Positions 45,911-54,460 of a stretch of 64,000 nt of DNA are shown in pieces. This stretch comes from Lunularia cruciata (taxonomy: Eukaryota; Streptophyta; Marchantiopsida; Lunulariales; Lunulariaceae). The translations under genes and the position numbers were made by a program. Under the pieces are notes generated by a model. That model saw only the letters and a list, made by a program, of their open reading frames with translations, was not told where the DNA came from and searched no databases. The stretch's first letter is position 1; the number at the start of each line of letters is the position of its first letter. Where the stretch lies: contig OX419762.1 in NCBI GenBank assembly GCA_948567375.1, positions 25,002,608 through 25,066,607 of the forward strand, in the 5' to 3' direction.

Positions 45911-46183
45911 TAATTAACAGAACCTTTAACATACCTCAATGTATGTTTGATAGCCTGAATGTGTTTCCTGCCCGGGTTAGCCATGAACTAAGCTAATACA
46001 TTGATAATGAAAGATAAGTCAGACCTGGTGCTAGTTGAGCCCAAAAGGAGGGACCTGACAACATTTGGGTAAGGAAACTCATCACATTCAGCCTTTTCCT
46101 CATCAATAGAAGGGTAGTCTTCTAGAGATAGATATACACTCAGTACTATAGGAGTCAAAATGGGTTTGCCCATTGAAAAAGTT

Positions 46184-46990
46184 GTACTAAGTGAGGAGTT
46201 GAAGAAAGTAGTGTCATTGTGATAGACAGATCCATCCTTCTTGATGGTCTTAGGTGATTTGCAAGTTCAAATAGTGATGAACTTCACCAAAATGGGTCAT
46301 TTCAAAATGGCTACAAAATTGGGTTTTGATTTTAGCCAAGAACAAAAAGTTACTACATGCAATTAACGTATCATCAACATAAAGGGCCAATATTGTGACG
46401 TTAGGTATATGGTAATGGTAGTAGACATTACCATCAACATTTGACTTCAAAAATTCCATGTTGAGTAAGTAATCATTACTCACCTGGTACCATTCTTGTG
46501 GTGATTGGTTTAGGCCTCAAAGGGCCTTTTAAGTTGGCAACTATTGCTAACAAATGATCTTATTATGCCTTCAAGGATATTCATATAGATCTCCTTAAAT
46601 AGAGTACCATGAAAGAATGATATCTTCGCATCCATCTAGTGGCATGTAATCATATTGTACAATGATGGCTAAGATTAGCCGGATTGATTGAGTACAAAGA
46701 ATTTGGGAAAATACATTTGTATAGTCTAACCCATATTGTTGTGTAAAGTCTCTTGCCACCAACTGAGCTTTGTATTGGTCTTTAGACCTCTTGGGCTTCA
46801 ATTTCAGTTTGAACAACCACTTACAAATGATGAGTTGATGATTCAAGGAGAAGATAGTATACTCCGTAAGTCTTGTTTTTATCATGTGATGTCAACTCAT
46901 TAGCTATGTCATGTTGCCACTCAATGAATTGAGGAGACCAAAGAGCTTGCAAGTATGTATTTGGCTCTAATGGGATTTTTGATAAAACAA
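46184..46990 (-). pseudogene. Copia reverse transcriptase
   Basis: The start of RT is visible at about 46990-46890 (ALWSPQFIEWQHDIANEL). Next come WLFKLKLKPKRSKDQYKAQL with FTQQYGLDYTNVF (46595-46885) and QSIRLILAIIVQYDYMPLDG. After frameshifts, 46250-46483 carries the catalytic ILALYVDDTLIACSN with YVDD at 46370-46381, and HFEMTHFGEVHHYLNLQI. The end (GKPILTPIVLSVYLS..) lies at 45988-46173. Motif order and the YVDD box are those of copia. At least two frameshifts and several stops are present. Confidence 0.85.
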
Positions 46991-46999
46991 CCGCAAAAG

Positions 47000-47868
47000 C
47001 CTATTTCTTGGGTGCACTAATCTTAGGAATTAGCACTATTGGATCATTATTCTCCTTTTAAGGCCAAGGAGGGAGAACTCCTTTGTTAGTGTAGATAGAG
47101 CATCAAAGAACCAGTGGTGGGTTTGGAGTGGGCTGAGGTATATCATCACCTTCATCCAACTAGTGATCATATGAGTATGGTTGAGCAAATGACCTAGATA
47201 GCCTATGGCATAGTGTGCTTTGTAAAGTATCTACTTGCTATTTTAGAGAATTATAGATAGAGTGAACATGCTAAGATAGGAGAGAGGACCATCAAGATGG
47301 TGGTGAGTGACTAGGTTAGAAGTCTTGTACCTCACCAAATAGTGGACTAGATGGCATTGGAGCATCATCCTCAAATAATGGGTTGAGGTGACACTCTTTA
47401 TACAATGGATTAGTGATTTGAGTGTGAGAACCAAGTAGGCAATAAAGCATATTATCTTCAAATATTTGAGGCAGAGATGGTGTCACCATAGGTAACGCAT
47501 TTGCTAGTCAAATAATGAGGGGAGCTGCTAGGGGAATAACAAACCCAAGGGGTGAGACTTGGAAGGTGGAACATGAAAATGTTGTGCAGGTTTAGGAAAA
47601 GACAATGAGGGATAGTGAGACATGGAGCTTGCAATTAGAGCAATTGTAGCAGAATTTGTGTGATGATGTGATCAAAGAAGGGATGGATCTATTAGCTAAA
47701 GGGCTACATGTATGGGAACATGACTAGTGGATTGAGAATTATTGTCATATAGATTAGTAAGCAAATCCTCCTCATGAAACATGACATCTCATGAGGTGAA
47801 CACAAAACCATCAGTATTGCATTGCAATTTGTAACCTTTTACTTGAGTAACTTTCAAAGAAACAATCA
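47000..47868 (-). pseudogene. Copia integrase C-terminal end and linker
   Basis: Minus-strand reading from 47868 gives FKVTQVKGYKLQCN and VFTSxDVMFHEEDLLTN, the conserved GYK..V..SRDVVFHE end of copia integrase. Then follows the variable linker between integrase and RT (proline/serine/histidine-rich, 47000-47700), which includes SHHHLDGPLSYLS-type stretches in the piece at 47243-47461. The integrase catalytic core that should lie upstream is absent; an inverted repeat occupies the place. Confidence 0.65.
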
Positions 47869-48195
47869 AACCCAATATAGCGTGGGGACTTAAAGCCATG
47901 TGCATTCCCCTACATACTGCACTATGTGTATGCATGGTAAACACACTCACCCCAAGTTCCCAAAGCAATTCTTGTACTATGCCATGAAGCTCTTGAAGCT
48001 TGTTCTTAGTAACCTCAATGGTTGAATTTCACCTACAATTGTGATTGAGGTCACTAAGAACAAGCTTCAAGGACTTCATGGCACAGTACAAGGCTTGCTT
48101 TGGGAACTTGGGGCGAGCGTGTTTACCATGCATGCACATAGTGCAAGTATGTAGGGGAATGCACATGGCTTTTAGTCCCCGTACTATATTGGGTT
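47869..48195. repeat. Large inverted repeat, arms about 151 bp, 24 bp loop
   Basis: The left arm 47869-48019 and right arm 48044-48195 are near-perfect reverse complements. For example AACCCAATATAG at the left edge pairs with CTATATTGGGTT at the right edge, and AAGCTTGTTCTTAGTAACCT near the loop pairs with TGAGGTCACTAAGAACAAGC. The right arm is the copia coding copy (minus strand, integrase zinc region). The left arm is its inverted duplicate, and beyond it the sequence resumes in the integrase C-terminal end. So the integrase core was lost and an inverted copy inserted at one junction. Confidence 0.9.
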
Positions 48196-48433
48196 TTGTT
48201 AGATCTTGTATAGTATTGAGACTAATAAGACTGAGACTCCTATGCCATAAGTGTGTCATTTTTCCCATGTGAGATAAATTAACATATGGTAAGGGAAAAA
48301 CATTATGTACTGTCTTGATCATTAGTGGAACAATATACTCAAGTGAAATACCAAGATAGGTATGAAATAAAATAATATCCTTTAAGTAATGAAGATAATG
48401 AAATATTTGAGAAAATATTTGCATTATTATCAT
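48044..48433 (-). pseudogene. Copia pre-integrase / integrase zinc-binding region
   Basis: The open stretch 48029-48433 contains VNLSHMGKMTHLWHRSLSLI, then VRGLKAMCIPLHTCTMCMHG, KHARPKFPKQA and a lead toward the core (MKSLKLVLSDL). The His-x..-His and CTMC pair are the HHCC zinc site of copia GAG-pre-integrase/integrase (LWHRRLGH..C..C..GK in family members). LWHRSLSLI has lost the second His of the usual RLGH. The expected integrase core after LSDL is replaced by the inverted repeat. A further piece upstream (48444-48641) is open but not recognised. Confidence 0.75.
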
Positions 48434-48687
48434 TATTTAAAGTTTAGGAAATAATATTTTGTGAATGTGCATCTAAAAATCGTTTAAGAAATTGAGGTGC
48501 CACTTTACCAAATTTATCTTGAAATAATTTGACCTGATATAGTAGTGAAGATGCATAATTGGGTCTGTTTATTCTAAAGATAAATTCAGAGGATTTATGA
48601 GAACTAGGTAAATATCTACTATAGTAGGCATGAAAGACCATGTTAGGAGGGTTTTTGGGGAAACTGCAATAGAGCAGTCTAAGTGGG

Positions 48688-48790
48688 CTTCAAACTGAAT
48701 AATAAATTGGAAAAATTCAGGAAGAGGTTCCAATGGGCTTCAAAATGAATAATAAATTGGAGAAATTCACATAGAGGTTCCAAATGTAGT
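48688..48790. repeat. Two-copy tandem repeat, about 50 bp unit
   Basis: The unit TGGGCTTCAAACTGAATAAT.. ending AGAGGTTCCAA occurs twice in succession with a few substitutions (GGAAAAATTCAGG versus GGAGAAATTCACA). It lies in the copia remnant between the integrase zinc region and the solo LTR insertion. It is a simple local duplication. Confidence 0.8.
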
Positions 48791-49364
48791 AATAGTTGAG
48801 TATGAGGTGGCTTAGAGCAAGAGTGCGGCTCAAAAAAGAAGAACAGATCCTATGCAATCATTGTGGAATGTGAATGAGAGGTTTTGTGGTGGAGTTGACC
48901 AGGAAGGTGGACAAATGAAGGAGTGGCTGCTGATGCGTCAAGCTTGTTGTGGACGGTGGATGAGTTGGGTCAGGTGCTGCTATTGCCAATTTCTTTTCTA
49001 TGAGCGCTAAGAGTCCAAGTTGTTTTCATTCTTCATCTTGGCCTACTCGAACCTGCACTAAGGCTCCCAAGATGTCCATACCTAGGACATTATAGTCCTT
49101 AGGAATTCACATAATTTGGTAGGTAGTAGGGCTGATTGGTCTTATGAAATGTGATTCAAATTGTGGTCCTGCTCTCCAAGTTTGCACCATGGCTGTTCCA
49201 ATCTGGGGTTGAGAAGGGATGTGCTCATAAGGTAAATGTTATTAAGTGTGGTACCTACATTTTTTGTTTTTGTTTTAATTTGGAAGAAGAAGTGTATAGA
49301 CAAGTCGGATTGCCCCTATATGGCCAAAGAAGGCAAAGAAAAGAGTCTTCGGGATGAAACCCAA

Positions 49365-49470
49365 GGTAACGTGACTTTGGGTCATAAGGCAAAGTACTCG
49401 GAATTGTCCTATCAGCATACAACCCAAAGTAAGGAGTCTTTGTATCCGGGGTGCTCAACCCGAGGTGAGG
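49365..49470. promoter_or_regulatory. Repeated CCCAAAGT / ACTTTGGGT words in U3 head
   Basis: The words ACCCAAGGT, GACTTTGGGT and ACCCAAAGTAAGGAGT, plus an ACCCGAGGTGAGGAC variant, recur on both strands within about 100 bp. Similar clusters occur at 12860-12975 in the 3' LTR and as CCCAAAGT/GACCCGAAG in short LTRs (4440-4470, 34185-34262). Sharing between LTR subtypes whose heads otherwise differ suggests a regulatory (enhancer-type) element, but no factor can be named. Confidence 0.35.
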
Positions 49471-49818
49471 ACAATGTAACAACTTTCCTTCAGGGCGAGA
49501 GATTCAAGAAGGGATCGTCAAAAAATGGCGGCCATATGCGTGAAGGACACTTGATAGTGACATGAGCATGCAAGAGGTGTGATTCTTGGTAGAAACTCAA
49601 ATTGAAGAGAGACAAAGAAGGCGTGACTCTATAAAAATTGGGCTAAAGACAAAGTGATGACAAGCAATTTTCCTTTTTCGTTAAGAAGTCATCCTACAGG
49701 AGATTGTGGGAAGGGAAGTAGAGTCAAAGATGCGTTGGTATGTAGAGGAGAATTCGAGAGAGCTAATCCAAGAATCAGTAGGAAGAATAGTCCCTAGCCC
49801 AGAGAGGAGAAGAGAAAG

Positions 49819-52252
49819 ATGGGAGGAGGGAAGAAGAACTCCAAATTCACAGTGAGAAATCATGCAATTTGGAGGTTAGATGTGATCGCAAGAATTGAAA
49901 TCTTGAGCAGACTTTGGATCACAATCTTGGCATGGAACTGGAATGTGAGCTTTCCAGGGTTCATGACTGAAATAATCAAGAGTAGATGTCTCGATGGTGC
50001 CAAGGAAGAAGGGAAGAGAGGTAATTTGGCTTGTTGGACAGAGTCGGATTGGAGGTTAGTACTCGGAAGAGAATCAGGCATGGAGCAAGGTGCCATGTTC
50101 TTGGAGAAGGGAGAAGTAGCAAAAGAAACCCAAGAGGTGAGAGATGCTTTCTCTTTGAAGTGCACAAAGAATGGATACAAAGTAGAGAGTTACAAGGATC
50201 CTATCAAGCAAGGGATCGTGAGTGCTCTAATGGCAATCTTGAAGCCGGAGAGAACGACTTATGTGATGAAGCACCAAGCGGTGTTCTTCCATAAGATGTT
50301 TGCAGGAGAGCCGATAAATTGGGTGAAGTGCTTTCATGGGTGAACAAGACAGATGGTGTGGAATTTGTGTTTTAAATTGCCTCCACATTGCATTGTGCCA
50401 TTTGCAGCGTATTTTTATCTAGGGCTGAACTTGCTCAATGCGGCAGAGCGCAACAAAATGGTGTTGTGTTTCCATCTCGACTTAAGAAAGGAGGTTGACG
50501 TAGAGGAACAACAATACATTCTTTAGATCAGGAGCAGCGATGAGTACTACACGCATATGGGGAACATTGTGTAGTTGGACGTGAGTACTCCAAAGTTGAA
50601 GAAGAGGAGTCAATAAGGAGAAGGAAAAGATGTCAATAAAATAAGACCTTGGAAGACCAGAAGAGTAAACTTGAGGAAAGGTATGGTGGTAATTGCATCG
50701 TCGGAGGAAGAATCAAAGGGCAAAGCCGAGTGCAAGTCCAAAGAATTGGAAAGAGAAGAAGAACCCGAGCTTACATTGCAAAGTGGAGATACAAGTAGTG
50801 ACAATGACGATAGAGGAGAGATGATATCGGTACCCGAGGAAGAAGAAGCCATGATGGAGATAGATGAGAAAGGTAACTTGAAGTTAGAAGACAAAGTGCC
50901 AGAGCAAGAAGAGAGAAAAGTTACCATTCAACAAGGAGTTTGTTCCAGGCAAAAGGCCCCACTTCACACTAAAGTGGGGCTGAGTAAGGTAAGAGAAGAG
51001 GAGAATGCAAGTTTGGGGAGTGAAGCATCCATTCCTATATGGCGGCTGTAGCTCAAAAAGCAAGTATTGAGAGAAGAAGAGGTGAAGAAGGAGATCACTC
51101 TGCAAGTCAAGGTAACCTTGAGTGAAGGAGTGGAGTACCTATGGGAGGTTGTGTGCCCCTTATTGGTGAAGTTAGAACACCGAAAGAAGGAGATGCAGTC
51201 AAAGTGTCTGGAGGTGAAGATTGTGTTGCAGGTGTTAGCACGATTAGAAGAAGAGAACTTAGAATTGAAGAAGAGTATAATCCCAGGTGAGGAGGAAAGG
51301 GAAGTACTATGAGTAAATGCAATAGTATAGAATCAAGCGATTGAGAACTTGAAGAGAGAAGCAAGGAATTGGGAGGAGCTGATAGAGCAAAGTGTTATAG
51401 CAAGGGAAAGACAAATTGCTGAATATGAAATCTTGAAGCAGCACTTTGTTGATTCAAGACTAGAAATTATCCATGCTATGGCAAGAGTAGCCGAGAAAGA
51501 ACAAGAGCTCTATAGGGTAATAGAGAGTGTAGAGGAGGATAAGTAGTTGTGGCAACAAGAGTTGATAGTGTGGTATAGAGAAGAAGAGAGGTTGAGAGAG
51601 TTACTTCACAATTAGGAGGAGAAGATTGTACAAAAGGAGAAGGAGAAGGAGGTTGTGAAAGCCAAGTTTGAAGTAGAATTGGCAATGTACCAAGGAGATT
51701 GGCTTGCAGATCAAGAACGGGAGAGGAAAATGAGATTGGAGCCATTAAAAGAGATCATGATCAGGATGAATGCAATGCTGAGTACAGAGGCCAATGTGCG
51801 CATCAAAGAGACGAGGCTGCACGAGTTGAAGTTGTTGGTGCAGGAGACGAGGAGGAGACATGCGAAGGACAAAGACTTGAATGCTTTGTTGATCAGTCTA
51901 AGAACTCGTGTAGATAGGAAGATATTGGAAGTAGAAGACAATATCACGATTAGATTAGACTTAGTGAAATTAGAGATAGATAAACTTTGAAAGAATGTCA
52001 AAGCAAAACCAGAAGTAGATGAAGTAGGAGTGTAGATGTCTTTGGAGTTACCATTGGAGACATTAGAGAAGAGTGGGTTGGGAGATTAGGAGTTAGAAAG
52101 ACTACCTACTAGTGAAATTTCAGATCAAAAAAGAGAATTGTTAGATTTGGTAGAGGACGTAGGAGTTATGAAACCCGAGGACAGAGTAGTAGGAAGTTAC
52201 TTCGGGTTCGGGTCTGAAAGCCAAAGAAGAGGTTGACATTGGATCAGATTAG
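49819..52252 (+). pseudogene. LTR-encoded long coiled-coil frame, best copy (about 810 codons)
   Basis: From the ATG at 49819 (MGGGKKNSKFTVRN) the same frame runs to about 52090, broken only by about a dozen stop codons (50341, 50524, 50572, 50614, 51049, 51310, 51328, 51544, 51613, 51988, 52033, 52087). One frameshift before 52211 leads to the shared end VDIGSD, stop 52250-52252. Residues about 1-260 are a globular-looking domain (RLDVIARIEILSRLWI, ACWTESDWRLVLG, GYKVESYKDPIKQGI, QAVFFHKMFAGEPINWVKCF, PPHCIVPFAAYFYLGLNLL). Residues about 280-400 are acidic (SSEEESKG..). The rest is heptad-type coiled coil (KRLHELKLLVQETRRR-like, DLNALLISLRTRVDRKILEV). No family recognised; no membrane segment seen. 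An upstream extension is possible (in-frame stop at 49795). Confidence 0.75.
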
Positions 52253-52370
52253 TAATAGATTTGAGATGTGAAGAGGCAGATATGAAGAGGTGCATTGTCA
52301 TTTTAGGTTTGCAGGTTTGTAGAGTTGTTAGGAAGCGGTACGTTAGGAAGATAACTGTCGATTGCTTCAC

Positions 52371-52378
52371 TATTTAAG
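52371..52378 (+). promoter_or_regulatory. TATA-like box of the best long LTR
   Basis: TATTTAAG in CTTCACTATTTAAGAGTGACATTTG, 118 bp after the stop of the LTR-encoded frame and about 690 bp before the LTR end. The same context occurs in four other LTR copies of both subtypes. If it is the transcription start region, the frame is in U3. Confidence 0.5.
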
Positions 52379-53067
52379 AGTGACATTTGCAGTCTTATGT
52401 TGTTCAGTGCTCATAATTTTTGAGAATAGATAAAGCAAAGTGCTGTGAAGTAGTGCTCGTTGCTTGAGCTTGATTTCGAGTATCAACTTTGTGTCTATAA
52501 TTGTGAGTGTGTGGAGAAATTTGAAGTGCAAGTCAGTGTGCTTGTTGGATGTTGGATTCCACAGCCTTGATCTTTACTCTATGTGTTTGATCTTGAGTGA
52601 AGTGCAATCAAAGCAATGCCTTGACAGATCTGAGAGGAATTGTAGTGTTGGTAGTATTCTGCATTTGTGAGTGCATCGTGAAGTTGATGTGAAGCAATTT
52701 TGATCAAGGAAGTTGTGCCTTCAGCAGAAAGGTAGAACACAATTCTGAGGCAAAGTTGTTTTGCAATGAAGTGCCATTTTTGGGAGAGCCTGAATCATCA
52801 TAATCAAGATTGTTTGGAAAGAATTGATGGAGTTGTGATTAAGGAGTGTGAATTTGTGACAAGACTGCAAGTCAGTGCTTGTTACTCTCTTTTGGATGTG
52901 GTTTCTACCTGAGAGATTAAAGAAGAACTCAAAGAAGAACTCAAAGAAGAACTACATTGTTACTATTTGACTTCATATTTGGACATTTCTGACTCGTATC
53001 TCTATGAGAACAAACTTTACTTACCCAATTACCGCAAAAGTGATATTTGCTAGGTTGTCACATTAAC

Positions 53068-53400
53068 AATTTTACATTTGCAAGTAGCCTTTGTTAGGTG
53101 CTAAGAGCAAGCATTGGCCATTCTTGGCTAGAAGTGCGCCACCCATTTTGTCAAATTCCATAATAGAGAAGAGGTCTTTTGTTAAGACCAAGCAAAAATA
53201 AGACATTTTGAATGGTGATAATGTTGCCATTTTGCAAGTTGACACTATAACTACTGACTCCATCAATGGGCAAGGAGGAATCATCTCCAAGGAAGATGCA
53301 CACCTTATGCATTTGTAGTGTATTGGCAGATTTGTAGGTCAGAAAACTGTCGGTGGTCATGCGTTAGGTGATGCGTTGTGCCTATGTCTACATACCAAAG
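53068..53400 (-). pseudogene. Copia protease
   Basis: Two overlapping minus-strand pieces (53151-53360 and 53072-53290) together show the protease region: SANTLQMHKVCIFLGDDSSL, PIDGVSSYSVNLQNGNIITI, QNVLFLLGLNKRPLL, then SIMEFDKMGGALLAKNGQCL and LLAPNKGYLQM. Copia proteases have (D/N)SGAS..M..VFLGDDS..; the catalytic DSGA is not seen here. A frameshift lies between the two pieces. The frame then meets the solo LTR insertion at 53062. Confidence 0.75.
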
Positions 53401-54290
53401 AACATCCTTCTCCTCCTCTTGGAGAGGTGCTCTGGCAGAATAGCACACCTATGTAAAGAAATCAAAGCCTGGGTGTGTATTTTTTAAATTTGTCTCTGAT
53501 TTGATTTTATGTTTTGCCGCATTAGTTGCATGGCAATTTGAGAACAATTTTGGTGCCAATGCCCTGGTTTTTTGCATTGAGGGCATGGTGTCTTGGGAGG
53601 CTTGCCATAAAATTTTGGAGGTTAAAATTTATGTCTTTTGTTTGTTGGGTTTTGACGTGAGGGAATGTAGTGGTGCTAATTCTTTTTCTGTCGGCCTCCT
53701 CTCTTAAAATGAAAGACCAAGGCGCTTCCATCTACTTCCTAAGGAGTAGGATTACGTTGTAGTCTCCTCTTGCAAGAGAATTGTTATGAGAGCATTTGTT
53801 ATTGTCTCATGAGTTCTCAACTTAAGGGGCATAGAGCACATTAGAGTGAGAAATCATCTTGTGGGGTGATGGTGACTGAATCTTGAGGTTTCATCAAGAG
53901 ACCTAAAATTTTGGAGTATAGGTAATGTTTATGTATTAGATTTGTTGAGGAGAAGACAAATGGTGAGCACTTCCATTGCTTCTTTGCTGGTTTCCTTGAA
54001 GTAATGTGATACTTCACAAAGGGTGCACAACAAGCTTTGATAGCAACAAGGGCTTTTAGATCTCTTTTCTTCCAATCATTGATTGCTTGCTGATTTGTTA
54101 TTATAGTGGCACTTGCCGGGTCAAGAACTGGTACATGGCAAAGATTAGTGCATCCCAGACCTCCTCATAGGTCAACTTGTCTTGCACCTTTGCTTTCCAA
54201 TTTACCCACTCAGTGCCTGAGAATTTGGCCCATCAAGAAGTATTGGTTACATTTGTACTTGGCCCTTTGCAGCTTGTGCAGCTGCAATGT
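53400..54290 (-). pseudogene. Copia gag with zinc knuckle
   Basis: Minus-strand reading from about 54250 gives LCHVPVLDPASATITNQQAI, NDWKKRDLKALVAIKACCAP and FVKYH, the UBN2-type copia gag capsid opening. A zinc knuckle at 53544-53585 reads CPQCKKPGHWHQNC, a perfect CX2CX4HX4C with all ligands kept. Stops and frameshifts separate the parts. The 5' LTR expected to the right was not identified; hAT sequence follows. Confidence 0.7.
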
Positions 54291-54460
54291 AATCATTCAT
54301 TCATCAATGATAGCACATGTACACCAAGCAGCGATGGGCCAATGTGTGGCCGATTTTGAAGAGGAGATAGTCATATCATTCCATTTGGAGGTGCCCAAAT
54401 ATCAGATTTTGCCTTGGGCCAAGAGCAATTGACCATCTACAATATCTCTATGGAACAAGT

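Larger units (their letters stand above)
49247..53062 (+). mobile_element. Complete long solo LTR (3816 bp), best copy, inserted in copia
   Basis: It starts TGTGGTACCTAC at 49247 and ends TGTCACA at 53062. Flanks are ttaag (49242-49246) and ttaac (53063-53067), a 5 bp target duplication with one mismatch. It separates the copia protease from the copia integrase zinc region, so it is younger than that element. It has more CpG than the other long copies. Layout: T-rich head, ACCCAAAGTAA-type words (49365-49470), long frame 49819-52252, TATA-like box 52371-52378, conserved AGATAAAGCAAAGTGCTG at about 52427, and a conserved end (ATTACCGCAAAAGTGATATT). No internal region remains. Confidence 0.95.
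45395..54290 (-). mobile_element. Ty1/copia retrotransposon, split by a solo LTR
   Basis: Minus-strand order from the right: gag with zinc knuckle (53400-54290), protease (53072-53400), the 3816 bp solo LTR insert (49247-53062), the pre-integrase zinc region (48050-48433), an inverted duplication in place of the integrase core (47869-48195), the integrase C-terminal end (47700-47868), a linker, RT (46184-46990) and RNaseH (45479-45910). The order IN before RT defines Ty1/copia. Without the insert the remnant is about 5.1 kb. No LTRs were found for it, and all domains have stops or frameshifts. Confidence 0.8.

Noticed and set aside
47869-48195. Inverted repeat considered as a MITE
   Set aside because: The right arm is copia coding sequence, the loop is only 24 bp, and there is no target duplication; it is a duplication, not a transposon.
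49247-53062. Interpretation of the 3.8 kb element as a non-autonomous transposon rather than a solo LTR
   Set aside because: The same sequence is attached to a primer binding site on one side (6614) and a polypurine tract on the other (12741) of a gypsy internal region, so it is an LTR.
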